This document shows positions 54,525-63,990 of a DNA stretch of 64,000 bases, piece by piece; position 1 is the stretch's first letter, and every line of letters begins with the position of its first letter. The notes beneath the pieces were generated by a model. The model saw only the letters and a list, made by a program, of their open reading frames with translations, was not told the DNA's origin and searched no databases. This stretch comes from Methanospirillaceae archaeon. GTDB taxonomy: Archaea > Halobacteriota > Methanomicrobia > Methanomicrobiales > Methanospirillaceae. The DNA lies in contig JAFGOM010000109.1 in NCBI GenBank assembly GCA_016926505.1, forward strand, positions 81,933 through 145,932. Direction: 5' to 3'. The translations under genes were made by a program, and so were the position numbers.

Positions 54525-55565
54525 TCAGGGGAGAGAATCTTCTGAAATATCGAGATCATCCAGATCGTCTTCAAAAAAGTCATCAGGATTCAATTCAGAA
54601 TCAAGATCTCCATCAATGCTTGGAAGGTCAGGTAACTCATTCTCTGTATCTCCTTCCCCTTCCTGATTATCTTCCGGTTCGCTGGTTGATATTGGTGGAG
54701 ATGTTTGATTTTTTTCAACACCTACATCACTCTCATCCTGATTGAAACGGATCTCTTCTTCTATTTCCTTTTCTGTAACAGAGTGTTCATCTGATTCTCT
54801 CATTTCTGTAAAATCTGTCTCTTCCGATTCGTCAGTGTCAAAAAAAGAAGATATCTTTATGTCCGGGTTTATCTCTTCCAGAGTATGGATATCAATTTCA
54901 TCGGTCTCTCTCTCTTCATTTTCCGTATTCATATCTTTTTGGGTATCATTATCGTACCCGATGAGATCATCATGCAATACCGGTTTATCGGATTCTATCT
55001 CAGGGATAATTTCTGTTTCAGAAAAGTCTACCGGAACTTCATCAGGTTCTCTGATATCGAGGTGGGGAATATCAGCGATATCTTCGATATCATCAGATAA
55101 TGAGATGAATTCATCGCCTGGTTCTTCTATGTCAGATAATCCCGGTAATCCGGGTAGTTCATCATCTGGTTCCTGAGATGATTCCTGGGAATGATAGTTT
55201 TTTTTCTGAAATGAAGTAACAACTGATGAAGGTGGAACCGTCTCTCCCCGGTATTTTCGTCGTTCATCAACATACCTGCTGACCCGCTCACGTAAGGGGA
55301 GATCACGATACCTGTCATCGCTCACCTGCATAATGGTATCCTCTGATCCCCGGGGTTTTTCTTTGTTCTTTTTAGACTGAATATAATCCCTGATGATATT
55401 CAGGTAAATAAATACCCCTAATGTTAGCCATATTGAAAAATAAATAACTCCAAGCCATATATTGGAAAAGACTGCAGAAGCATTTGTTACCATCACTCCC
55501 AGGATAAAAATACCGAGCGAAGAGACAAAAACAAGAACAAGGATGTGCGTATTTGATAGTTTCAT
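54525..55565 (-). CDS. Membrane-anchored acidic protein
   Basis: 346-aa protein with two N-terminal hydrophobic helices (residues 7-28 and 34-54), a short basic stretch (IIRDYIQSKKNKEKPRG) and a very acidic, Asp/Glu/Ser-rich C-terminal part of about 200 residues of low complexity (many runs such as DDIEDIADIPHLD). No enzyme domain. Probably a membrane-tethered, disordered interaction protein; function not assigned. Confidence 0.65.
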   Translation of the reverse strand: MKLSNTHILVLVFVSSLGIFILGVMVTNASAVFSNIWLGVIYFSIWLTLGVFIYLNIIRDYIQSKKNKEKPRGSEDTIMQVSDDRYRDLPLRERVSRYVDERRKYRGETVPPSSVVTSFQKKNYHSQESSQEPDDELPGLPGLSDIEEPGDEFISLSDDIEDIADIPHLDIREPDEVPVDFSETEIIPEIESDKPVLHDDLIGYDNDTQKDMNTENEERETDEIDIHTLEEINPDIKISSFFDTDESEETDFTEMRESDEHSVTEKEIEEEIRFNQDESDVGVEKNQTSPPISTSEPEDNQEGEGDTENELPDLPSIDGDLDSELNPDDFFEDDLDDLDISEDSLP

Positions 55566-55683
55566 TCTGTAACCGTTACATTTTTTACTATTTTTGGTAT
55601 CAAAGGAAATAATTACCAGATTATCATCCTGGAACCGGGAGGGATATTATTATGTTAGATTTATACCTGAATAGATATAAAAA

Positions 55684-57117
55684 TTATGAACCCGATTTGT
55701 GAAAAATAACCAGCATTTTCATATCAGTCATCTCTTCTATTGCATAACGGGGTCCTTCTCTTCCGATCCCTGATAATTTTAATCCGCCATATGGCATAGA
55801 ATCTACTCTGAATGTGGGAATATCATTAATGATGACTGCACCGGTCTCTATTGTTTTAAACGCATCAAATGCAAGCCCGATATTGGAAGTGAATACACCT
55901 GCCTGAAGTCCGTATTCCGATTGATTAAGCGCATCCAGGGCCTGGGCAAAGTACCGATATGGAGTTATGGTGATTACCGGGGCAAATATCTCCTGTGAAT
56001 TCACTCGCATGGATGGAGTTGTATTGAGAAGGACGGTAGGCGAAAGAAGGGCATCTTTCTTCTCTCCACCAAAACAAATCTCTGCTCCCGCTCTTTTTGC
56101 TTCATCAATGATATCCATGACCCTTTTTAACTCTTCCGTTGAGATCATCGGGCCGATATCGGTGTTTTTATCATACGGGTCCCCGGATTTTAGTTCTTTT
56201 GCAATCTGTTTGATATTTTGAATGAATATATCATACCTGTCTTCGTGCACAAAGACACGCTGGACCGATATGCAACTCTGTCCGGCATTTCCAAATCCCC
56301 CGGAACAGACACGCTTTGCTGCATATACCAGATCTGCGTCATGATGAATGATTACCCCCGCATTACCCCCCAGTTCAAGTCCAATTCTCCGGAATACCTG
56401 TGATCTTAAGTACCATCCAACCGATGGACTTCCGGTAAACGAGACATACCCTATTCTTTTATCCCTGACCATTTTCTCTGCATCTTCGGTGTTACAGGGA
56501 ATAACACTGATAGCCTCCTCTGGAAAACCAGCCTCGATAATAAATTTTCCAAGAAGCAGTGATGAAAGTGGTGTCTTGGATGATGGTTTGAGAATAACAG
56601 CATTTCCACTCGCAATTGCAGGACCAATCTTATGGCATGCAAGATTGAGAGGATAATTAAAAGGAGTTATTCCGAGTACTATTCCTACCGGAACCCGACT
56701 TAAAAACCCGGTATATCCATCCCCGGCAGGCGATCCGTCGAGGGGAACAATTTTTCCTGATACCCGTGTTGCTTCTTCTGCACTTGCCGTTATCGTCTCC
56801 CGGCTCCTTCTGACTTCCGCTTCTGCCACCTGATACGTTTTTCCACTCTCCTGTATCAGGGTGTTGACGAGCAGTTCTTCATGTATTGCAAGTGAATCTG
56901 CAATACTATGCAGAATGACAGCACGTTTGTATGGGGTGAGATTTTTGGTTTTATGAGATCCCAGTTCTGCAAGATCAAGTGCTTCCCTGATATCATTTTC
57001 TCCTGCAAAAAAAACACTGTCGGTTATCTCACCGGTATAGGGATAAATAATATTCCTGATTTCAGGAGAACTCCTGAATTTTCCTCCGATAATAAATTTT
57101 TTTGGATTCATACGCAT
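55684..57117 (-). CDS. Aldehyde dehydrogenase, CofA-like lactaldehyde dehydrogenase
   Basis: 477-aa NAD(P)-dependent aldehyde dehydrogenase. GIVLGITPFNYPLNLACHKIGPAI, LELGGNAGVIIHHD (Glu), NAGQSCISVQRVFV (catalytic Cys), QEIFAPVITITPY and the end VDSMPYGGLKLSGIGREGPRYAIEEMT match the methanogen enzyme that oxidises lactaldehyde to lactate for F420 side-chain synthesis (CofA). Fit is good but other semialdehyde dehydrogenases cannot be excluded. Met3 is an alternative start. Monocistronic. Confidence 0.85.
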   Translation of the reverse strand: MRMNPKKFIIGGKFRSSPEIRNIIYPYTGEITDSVFFAGENDIREALDLAELGSHKTKNLTPYKRAVILHSIADSLAIHEELLVNTLIQESGKTYQVAEAEVRRSRETITASAEEATRVSGKIVPLDGSPAGDGYTGFLSRVPVGIVLGITPFNYPLNLACHKIGPAIASGNAVILKPSSKTPLSSLLLGKFIIEAGFPEEAISVIPCNTEDAEKMVRDKRIGYVSFTGSPSVGWYLRSQVFRRIGLELGGNAGVIIHHDADLVYAAKRVCSGGFGNAGQSCISVQRVFVHEDRYDIFIQNIKQIAKELKSGDPYDKNTDIGPMISTEELKRVMDIIDEAKRAGAEICFGGEKKDALLSPTVLLNTTPSMRVNSQEIFAPVITITPYRYFAQALDALNQSEYGLQAGVFTSNIGLAFDAFKTIETGAVIINDIPTFRVDSMPYGGLKLSGIGREGPRYAIEEMTDMKMLVIFHKSGS

Positions 57118-57176
57118 ATATGTGTCATCAACAATAATTTAGCATCGGTTACCGAAAACAGGGAACCCGGGAATTA

Positions 57177-59036
57177 TCAGGGAATCATCAGATTAATCCC
57201 GTGAATAACAGCCCCTGTTGCCAATCCAAGAAGAATGGTATATCCTGAAATGAGAAATGCATACCGCCATCCGATCTCATGCCCCAGCACTGCAATGGTT
57301 GAGATGCAGGGAACAAAAAGGGTACTGACTATTGCAAAGATATAGAGTTGAACTTTTGTCATGACTGTCAGCAGATCTGCTGTCCCGGCAAGTACTACCA
57401 GCGTTTCAAATGCCATCTCTTTTCTGAGGATTCCAAAGAGTAGGGCTGTTAAAACAAAATCGGGGAGCCCAAGCAGAGATTCCATCATGGGTGCGAAAAC
57501 ACCCTCTATTACTGAAAGAATGCCAAAATACTCAAAGATACCAAGAATAATACTGCTGACGATAAGCAAGGGCATTGCAATGAAAAGAAATTCCCGGATG
57601 TGTATCCATGAACGAATGATAACCTGATAGAGAGAAGGTTTTCTCAAAGGGGGCATCTCAAGAACCATCCCTAACTGCTGGCCCGGTATAACCCGTGAGA
57701 AGATAAAACCGGTCAGAATGAGAAGGAAAAAGATGATCAGATAAATTGAGAAGGCATAGGCAATACCTACAAAAGCAGCAACAATACCTGCGATAATTAC
57801 GGTCCTTGCAGAACAGGGAACCATGGTAATAAGAAATGAAGCAATAATTCTTTCACGTTTGCTTGTGAGATTTCGAATCCCCATAATAGCCGGAACATTA
57901 CATCCAAAACCCAGCACCATCGGTATTATTGCCTGTCCATGAAGACCAAAATGATGCATTGTCCTGTCAGCAAGAAACGCCGCGCGTGTCATATATCCGG
58001 TATCCTCAATATACGATATAAGCAGATAAAAAGTCAGGATAAAAGGAAATGCAATACCCAACCCTGCCTGGAGTGCAATGAGTACTGAAAATGCAATCTC
58101 TGATACAAGAGGATCAAGATGGAGTGCTAGCAGAGGATTAATGAGAAGATTATCAAACAAGAGTACGATCTGTTCTTCCATCCATGTTCCGATGATAAAA
58201 ACACATAAAAGCATCCCGATAATGACACAGAGAAGGATGGGAATGCCAGGAATGGTTTTAGTCAAAAACCTGTCGATCCCGCTGTGTTCCATACGTTTTG
58301 TTTTCTGACAGACTTCAGAAGCCAGATTTTTAGCGGCATGATGACGGTTTGCTGCAATAATCTGGCTTACCGACATCCGGTGTTCATTCTCTATCTCGGT
58401 ACTTATGGTATCAGATGCTTCTGTTATCTCTTCCCTTCTTTCAATCCCCTGGAGTGCCAATAATGCCTCTGTTTTAGAAATTCCAAACATTTTATTAAGG
58501 CTTCGTATTCCTGCCTCAATATGGCGATCATAAAAAACCGGAATCGTTGCCGGGGTTGCTTCTGATATGGTTAGGGGAAGAATCTTGTCAATATTTTTTC
58601 CTTCCGTTGCAATCGTCTCGATGACAGGAGAGCCAATCAGGTGAGATAACCGGCCGGTATCGATAATGAGTCCCTGTTTTTTTGCCTCGTCAACCATGTT
58701 TAAGACAATAACCAGGGGTATATCATATTCTGCAATCTGCAGAAGAAGGTAGAGATTCCTCTCAAGGTGGGCAGCATCTGTTATCACGAGCAGGGCATCG
58801 ATCTCTTTGTGTTGTATGACATCCCTGACAAGTGATTCTTCATCAGATAACCCGTCCAGAGAATAAATACCAGGAAGGTCAAGAAGTTCAATCTGATTCT
58901 TCTGACAGCAGACCGTTCCCGACTGAAGTCCTACTGTTGTTCCCGGGTAGTTGGTTACCTCTACGCCGACCCCGGAAAGACTGGAAAAGATCAGGGATTT
59001 ACCAACGTTTGGGTTCCCGATTATCCCGATTTTCAT
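57177..59036 (-). CDS. feoB: Ferrous iron transporter FeoB
   Basis: 619-aa G protein-coupled Fe(II) transporter. G1 GNPNVGKS (7-14), G3 DLPG (53-56), G4 NMVD (113-116); membrane part with IPMVLGFGCNVPAIMGIR, VPCSARTVIIAGIVAAF and gate motifs. Shorter than the bacterial protein because the C-terminal cytoplasmic extension is missing. Its start overlaps the DtxR-FeoA gene by 4 nt, so the two are an operon. Confidence 0.96.
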   Translation of the reverse strand: MKIGIIGNPNVGKSLIFSSLSGVGVEVTNYPGTTVGLQSGTVCCQKNQIELLDLPGIYSLDGLSDEESLVRDVIQHKEIDALLVITDAAHLERNLYLLLQIAEYDIPLVIVLNMVDEAKKQGLIIDTGRLSHLIGSPVIETIATEGKNIDKILPLTISEATPATIPVFYDRHIEAGIRSLNKMFGISKTEALLALQGIERREEITEASDTISTEIENEHRMSVSQIIAANRHHAAKNLASEVCQKTKRMEHSGIDRFLTKTIPGIPILLCVIIGMLLCVFIIGTWMEEQIVLLFDNLLINPLLALHLDPLVSEIAFSVLIALQAGLGIAFPFILTFYLLISYIEDTGYMTRAAFLADRTMHHFGLHGQAIIPMVLGFGCNVPAIMGIRNLTSKRERIIASFLITMVPCSARTVIIAGIVAAFVGIAYAFSIYLIIFFLLILTGFIFSRVIPGQQLGMVLEMPPLRKPSLYQVIIRSWIHIREFLFIAMPLLIVSSIILGIFEYFGILSVIEGVFAPMMESLLGLPDFVLTALLFGILRKEMAFETLVVLAGTADLLTVMTKVQLYIFAIVSTLFVPCISTIAVLGHEIGWRYAFLISGYTILLGLATGAVIHGINLMIP

Positions 59037-59674
59037 CCGACCTTCTCACCGGTGATGATGGATGCAATCTCGGGACTTAAACAGATCTCAATATCCTTTA
59101 CTTCGATAACGATACTCTTATTCGCACCTAATTTTCGTTTTATTATAATTGTCTCGCCCGGAAGAATGCCAATATCCATAAGACGCCTGGTACGGGGACA
59201 TGCGTTCATAACCGTAATCAATATTCTGTCTCCCTCTTGAAACGTCCCGATTGATGGGTATTCCCTCTCTTCCTGCCTGCTTTTTTTGCGATGACGACAC
59301 CAGCGATAACCGGCAGAAAGATAGTGATCGAGCCGATCTATCGTCTCATCGGAGGTATTATGTTCGATGAGACAGGCTTGTTTCGATGCTGTATCCATTG
59401 ACATACCGAGCATCTCATGTAAAAAACACTCAAGAACAGAGTGTTTTCTGCTTATCTTCTCACCGGTTCTGCGCCCTTTTTGAGTGAGTGAGATATCAGC
59501 ATTTTTTCCAAGCACAATGTCATTACTACCTGCCAGATTTAGGAGAATATCATCCAGTTCTGATAAAGGGAGATTTAATGCATTTGCAATCTCTTCTCTG
59601 GTTACCGATTGCTTCCCATTTTTCTCTGACAAAAAAAGGTGCTCAAGTAAATCTTCATCAACCGGTTCAATCAT
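59033..59674 (-). CDS. DtxR-like regulator fused to FeoA
   Basis: 213-aa protein: N-terminal winged helix of DtxR/MntR type (VTREEIANALNLPLSELDDILLNL ... LTQKGRRTGEKISRKHSVLECFL), a metal-binding and dimerisation segment (ACLIEHNTSDETIDRLDHYL), then a FeoA/SH3 domain (about 140-213; MNACPRTRRLMDIGILPGETIIIKR). Combines iron-sensing repressor and FeoA partner in one chain, directly coupled with feoB, so it probably controls and assists the same transporter. Confidence 0.88.
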   Translation of the reverse strand: MIEPVDEDLLEHLFLSEKNGKQSVTREEIANALNLPLSELDDILLNLAGSNDIVLGKNADISLTQKGRRTGEKISRKHSVLECFLHEMLGMSMDTASKQACLIEHNTSDETIDRLDHYLSAGYRWCRHRKKSRQEEREYPSIGTFQEGDRILITVMNACPRTRRLMDIGILPGETIIIKRKLGANKSIVIEVKDIEICLSPEIASIITGEKVG

Positions 59675-59866
59675 ATTCGATACTCCATACCGTTTTACCT
59701 ATTATGATAAAAAATATCGTTTCTTTTCGTGAATTAAGATGTCAGCTAAGATGAATAATTCAATGAAAGTGGAATTATATTTATTTCCTGATAATCATCT
59801 GGAAACCGCAAAATTTAATTTTATGGTTATCAGTCGGGTAGAAGGATATGATTGCTGATTTCAGGT

Positions 59867-60028
59867 TTATTCCCTGACCTCGGTTAAGGGTGTGGCATCA
59901 TAAGGACAGTACTGTTCATCGTCTCTGGTCTGCCATCCACATATCATACAGCGTTTGATCTTCTTCCTTTGTTGCATGAAAGGGATAAAGGGGAAGATTA
60001 ATACAAAAAGAAGAAACGGATTGTGCAT
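59867..60028 (-). CDS. 53-aa membrane zinc-ribbon protein
   Basis: Short gene after mfnF: MHNPFLLFVLIFPFIPFMQQ forms one hydrophobic helix, then KRCMICGWQTRDDEQYCPYD gives a CxxC and a third Cys. The same frame runs upstream with another hydrophobic stretch (TCIFILGSLAITALSF) but without a start codon, so the N-terminus is uncertain and an upstream non-ATG start is possible. It lies 50 nt after the mfnF stop and may be co-transcribed. No family known. Confidence 0.5.
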   Translation of the reverse strand: MHNPFLLFVLIFPFIPFMQQRKKIKRCMICGWQTRDDEQYCPYDATPLTEVRE

Positions 60029-60078
60029 GATGAATGATAACGCGGTTATTGCAAGGGATCCAAGAATGAATATGCAGG

Positions 60079-61017
60079 TTATTGTTTTTGGTTGCGTAAA
60101 AACACCTCACGAACTGCATATGCAGGTAATGCATCGGCATATTCTCCCAGAGTGTCTTTGAGTGGAACTGCCCCGAGGATGTGAGAGAGAAGTGGTGCTC
60201 CGATCCCTGCCGTGATGATCTGGTCAATGTTGAAGGTTTTTTTAATGCGATCGACTGCTTTGGCAATCAGTTGTACCTGTTTACTGATTATCTCATCTGC
60301 GATCTCTCTTATCTGATCCGGGGAGAGTTCACGAAGGTCGCAACAGACAACCCGTGCAAGACGACGCATACCGTCAGGACTGGTTGTTCCCGCTTTATCA
60401 GCTGTTTCACAGGTATACAATGATTCATTGATTTTTCCTGAAACGAGCCATGCATCGGCAGTCGTTGCAAAATATTCACTACTGACAGGAGTGGGTATCC
60501 CTCCAATAAGTAAAGTACCGGTTACCGCTGATACGGGCGTTCGAAGAATACCGGTATAAACAAGGAACCCGTTTTGAAGCCTGGTTAAATCGGTCTGGTT
60601 TTTTAGGTGAAAAAAGTGTGGGAGAGGAATGATATCGGTAGTGGTGCTCCCGATATCCACGAATAATGCACGTGGATAGATCTCCTTTAAAAAATCAGCT
60701 GAAGCAAGCCAGTTGGCTGCTGCAAGCATTCTTCCCGGTTTTGTATGAAACAATCCGTCAATACCATAGAAACAGGCATGGGGAAGAATATCTTTCACCC
60801 GGTTTACGATATGGGATATTCCGGCATCTTTGTCAGGAAAACAGTCCGCAAGTTCACCGCTCATCACTACAGCAGCACTATCTGTTCCGGTTGCGTAATT
60901 CTGTATGATCTCCTGCAGGGGTGCATCCCTGTATAACGGACAATAGTGAAGATACATACCATTATCGGTAATAATTTTCAGGTTTGCACCGCCAATATCT
61001 ATTCCCAGTATCATTCT
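60079..61017 (-). CDS. mfnF: Methanofuran biosynthesis protein MfnF
   Basis: 312-aa ASKHA/hydantoinase-like protein formerly named H4MPT-linked C1 transfer protein. ILGIDIGGANLK, GSTTTDIIPL and IITAGIGAPLLS mark the nucleotide site. In methanogens MfnF condenses the gamma-glutamyltyramine and aminomethylfuran phosphate parts of methanofuran. Start ATG 61017 follows mfnD by 4 nt; the frame is open 22 codons further but those are not typical. Confidence 0.87.
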   Translation of the reverse strand, partial: RMILGIDIGGANLKIITDNGMYLHYCPLYRDAPLQEIIQNYATGTDSAAVVMSGELADCFPDKDAGISHIVNRVKDILPHACFYGIDGLFHTKPGRMLAAANWLASADFLKEIYPRALFVDIGSTTTDIIPLPHFFHLKNQTDLTRLQNGFLVYTGILRTPVSAVTGTLLIGGIPTPVSSEYFATTADAWLVSGKINESLYTCETADKAGTTSPDGMRRLARVVCCDLRELSPDQIREIADEIISKQVQLIAKAVDRIKKTFNIDQIITAGIGAPLLSHILGAVPLKDTLGEYADALPAYAVREVFLRNQKQ

Positions 61018-61021
61018 GAAT

Positions 61022-61900
61022 TCATCCTGTAATGTCAAACCGGATATTGTTCGTGATCTGTACCGCATCCGGCAGATCACCATAACTTGCCCGGATCAGC
61101 AGATCTCCAATCTCATTATCAAGGACCCTGGAAAGCCCGATTATACTGTCTGTCGGACGGGGATTTACATCAACAACAACCACCCGTTTTTCATTTACTA
61201 CCATATCGATTCCAATGTACCCCTGACACCCGAGGACCTTTACCGTGTTTATTGCAATCTCTTTTATTTCATCCTGTCGTGGATGGGGATAGGGTATCTT
61301 TCCCCCTCTATAATGGAAATAACCGGTATCATCAATCCTGATATCCTGTTTATTTACACTTAAAACAAGAGGTTTTTTCCCACTATAGCAGGTGCATGAC
61401 TCCCCGCAAACCCGTGCGGCAATAAGACTGACACTTAACGACTCCCCGGAAATATATTCCTGTTGTAATTCATCGCGATTACAGGGTTCATCGGTTATCC
61501 GTACCCCCTGTGAACCGGCTCCCATTATTGGTTTAATAATCCTGATGCCGTTCGTTACTTCCCGGGGCACATCAATCCCATGCTGTGAGAGTATCCGTGA
61601 TGTTGTTCTTTTATTGGCACAGATAGCGATAGTCATCGAGTTACAGCCGATGCTTCTGCAGGTATCTTCGCAACACTTGGTATATCGCGCAAGCAGATGA
61701 TCCGGTGCAATGATAAGACCGAGATCACAGGCAGGTCCGAGCGTCAGGATCTCCTCTTTAAATTCAGCACCGGGTTTTGGGGATACAACGCTATGGCCAC
61801 AATTATGAAAACTATCTTTCAGAGCGTGATACATGGCTAAACCTTCCGGTGCCAGAGAAGGATCGTGTGACATGGTGTATTCAGCCAATAATATCTTCAT
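61022..61900 (-). CDS. mfnD: Tyramine--L-glutamate ligase MfnD
   Basis: 292-aa ATP-grasp ligase making gamma-glutamyltyramine for methanofuran. Starts MKILLAEYTMSHDPSLAPEG; IIKPIMGAGSQGVRI is the ATP-grasp loop; GYIGIDMVVNEKRVVVVDVNPRPTDSI carries metal ligands. Directly followed by mfnF (4 nt), which supports the pathway assignment. Start ATG 61900 at conserved MKILL; three residues upstream in frame. Confidence 0.9.
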   Translation of the reverse strand: MKILLAEYTMSHDPSLAPEGLAMYHALKDSFHNCGHSVVSPKPGAEFKEEILTLGPACDLGLIIAPDHLLARYTKCCEDTCRSIGCNSMTIAICANKRTTSRILSQHGIDVPREVTNGIRIIKPIMGAGSQGVRITDEPCNRDELQQEYISGESLSVSLIAARVCGESCTCYSGKKPLVLSVNKQDIRIDDTGYFHYRGGKIPYPHPRQDEIKEIAINTVKVLGCQGYIGIDMVVNEKRVVVVDVNPRPTDSIIGLSRVLDNEIGDLLIRASYGDLPDAVQITNNIRFDITG

Positions 61901-62065
61901 CAGGTACACATGGGATATCGTCCTCTATAATGACAGCGGCAAAAAACGGAGAGTGTTTTATTCCAGTATATCATGAAGTACTCATTCTGTCCTATTTTTT
62001 TTTTTGAATCGATTCACAGGTATCTCATTAATCTTCTCTAAGATCCATAGTACGGAAGTACCAGC

Positions 62066-62860
62066 ATGGAAAAACGTATACTGCTCACGAATGATGACGG
62101 AGTCAATTCAGACGGATTATGGGCAGCCTATGAAGCACTGCTTCCATTCGGAGATGTTCTGGTCTGTGCCCCGGCAACCCAGCAGAGCGCTGTAGGCAGA
62201 TCAATCTCGATTTTTGAACCTATCCGGGCTTCACAGGTTATGCATAACGGGAAGATTGCATATGCGGTAGGGGGAACACCCACTGATTCGGTCATTATTG
62301 GTCTTCATGCACTAAACTGGAATCCTGATATTGTGATATCAGGGATAAATATCGGGGAAAACCTCTCCTTTGAATCGATAATGACCTCCGGGACGGTTGG
62401 TGCAGCTCTTGAAGCAGCGAACCAGGGATTTCATGGTATTGCCTTCTCTTTACAGGTCCAGGATCAGGGTGATAAATTTGGTCATTCAATCTCTTCCCCG
62501 GGAATGTTTTTACCGGTTCACAAAGTTATCGGAGAGATAATGACCCAAATCTTAAAGCATGGGTTTCCGGAAGGTGTTGATGTTATCAATGTAAATATTC
62601 CATCCCACGTTCGGGGAGGGTACCGGATCACCCGTCTGGCTGAGAAATTATTTGTTACCGGTGTTGAAGAACGACTGGATCCCAGGGGAAGACCATATTA
62701 CTGGATAAACGGTCCCCTTATTCGCGACGCCAAAGAAGGTACTGATGTTCATGCCATTGCTCAAGGAGAGATATCAGTAACACCAATAACTCTTGATTGC
62801 ACTGCTTATTCCGGAACAGAGTCATTACGCCGATCATTGTCAGGGATTCTCTCATTGTGA
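62066..62860 (+). CDS. surE: 5'-nucleotidase SurE
   Basis: 264-aa nucleoside monophosphate phosphatase. Metal ligands Asp10/Asp11 in LLTNDDGVNSDGL, Ser in QQSAVGRSIS and Asn in SGINIGENL; GTVGAALEAANQGFHGIAFS and the C-terminal TDVHAIAQGEISVTPIT are standard. Removes phosphate from nucleotides and short polyphosphates. Stands 71 nt before rpiA; both plus strand, possibly co-transcribed. Confidence 0.95.
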   Translation: MEKRILLTNDDGVNSDGLWAAYEALLPFGDVLVCAPATQQSAVGRSISIFEPIRASQVMHNGKIAYAVGGTPTDSVIIGLHALNWNPDIVISGINIGENLSFESIMTSGTVGAALEAANQGFHGIAFSLQVQDQGDKFGHSISSPGMFLPVHKVIGEIMTQILKHGFPEGVDVINVNIPSHVRGGYRITRLAEKLFVTGVEERLDPRGRPYYWINGPLIRDAKEGTDVHAIAQGEISVTPITLDCTAYSGTESLRRSLSGILSL

Positions 62861-62931
62861 TGAAAAATACCTGTGATCGAAAAACCAGGAATCATAGAAT
62901 ATTGTTCTAAAACAGAATTGGTAATTATTTT

Positions 62932-63645
62932 ATGGATATTACTCGCATAAAACAGATGGCCGGAGAGAAGGCTGCTACCATGGTGCACGATGGGATGATT
63001 GTTGGTCTTGGTACCGGATCTACCGTGGCATATACTATCGAAAAACTGGGAGAACGGATAAAAACCGGTCTTTGTATTCAATGTATCCCTACTTCCATCC
63101 AGACAGCGATGAGAGCTATGAATCATCAGATTCCGTTAACATCTCTCGATCTCGTCAGCCATATTGATATTACCATTGATGGTGCAGATCAGATTGATCC
63201 CACATTTCAGTTAATAAAGGGCAGAGGTGCAGCTCATGTCAGGGAAAAAATCGTTGCACAGGTTTCTGATTTACTCCTTATCGTGGCTGACCAATCAAAA
63301 TGTGTTTCTGCCTTAACCGGCCCGATTCCCGTTGAAGTTATTGCTTTTGGTCTCTACCCTGTTATATTAGCCTTAAAAAAGATGGGAGGTACGGTTATAG
63401 TCCGTGAAGGTCAGAAAAAGGACGGGCCGGTGATATCAGATAATGGTAATATCGTTATCGATTATACTCCTGATTTTTTGTTTGATCCTGTTTTACTTGA
63501 ATCGGTCATTACCATGCTTCCCGGTGTAGTCGGATGCGGAATTTTTTCCGGATTTACAAAAAAAACGAGAGTTATCATCGCCGGAGATACGGGATGCAGG
63601 ATTGTACCTGCACAATCAGAAGATAATGGTACGGGCCTGATCTAA
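62932..63645 (+). CDS. rpiA: Ribose 5-phosphate isomerase A
   Basis: 237-aa isomerase of ribose-5-P and ribulose-5-P. GLGTGSTVAYTIEKLGE, DITIDGADQIDPTFQLIKGRGAAHVREKIVA, ADQSKCV and PGVVGCGIFSG are family signatures, with the catalytic Asp-Glu-Lys set (DGADQ, REK). Normal length. Its 3' end overlaps the opposite-strand regulator at 63616 by 30 nt. Confidence 0.95.
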   Translation: MDITRIKQMAGEKAATMVHDGMIVGLGTGSTVAYTIEKLGERIKTGLCIQCIPTSIQTAMRAMNHQIPLTSLDLVSHIDITIDGADQIDPTFQLIKGRGAAHVREKIVAQVSDLLLIVADQSKCVSALTGPIPVEVIAFGLYPVILALKKMGGTVIVREGQKKDGPVISDNGNIVIDYTPDFLFDPVLLESVITMLPGVVGCGIFSGFTKKTRVIIAGDTGCRIVPAQSEDNGTGLI

Positions 63646-63990
63646 GAGCGAAATATATTGTTTAAAATCCTCTCTTTTTTCATTCTCAATCTGGTTTAAG
63701 ATCTCCTGTATCGGCATATGAAGCGTATATATTTTTACCGGTCTTCCTTTATTCTCTGTTAACAGGCTGTTTATCTTAACCCAACCCCTTCTACGCAGAT
63801 AATTGATCGCGATGCTTACTTCCGGCTGCCTGAGATCTGTTCCCCGTTCAATATCACGGGATGTGAGATTTTTATTTTTTGAAAGATATACGAGTACTTT
63901 TGCATAATTTCTCTTCAAACCCGTCTGAACTAAAATATCTGTAAAAATATTGTCATTTTCTGTAAACCCAACTAAATGCTTCATTTCCAT
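63616..63990 (-). CDS. Winged-helix transcriptional regulator
   Basis: 124-aa regulator: wHTH about residues 28-95 (AKVLVYLSKNKNLTSRDIERGTDLRQPEVSIAINYLRRRGWVKINS, wing TENKGRPVKIYTL), then a helical tail (EILNQIENEKREDFKQYISLLDQA). Resembles MarR/ArsR-type regulators conserved in Methanomicrobiales. The coding 3' end overlaps rpiA on the other strand. Its promoter lies beyond the window end at 64000. Confidence 0.8.
   Translation of the reverse strand: MEMKHLVGFTENDNIFTDILVQTGLKRNYAKVLVYLSKNKNLTSRDIERGTDLRQPEVSIAINYLRRRGWVKINSLLTENKGRPVKIYTLHMPIQEILNQIENEKREDFKQYISLLDQARTIIF

Noticed and set aside
59916..60266. 116-codon minus-strand frame overlapping mfnF
   Set aside because: It is a shadow of mfnF for two thirds of its length; only the other frame gives the small CxxC protein at 59867-60028.
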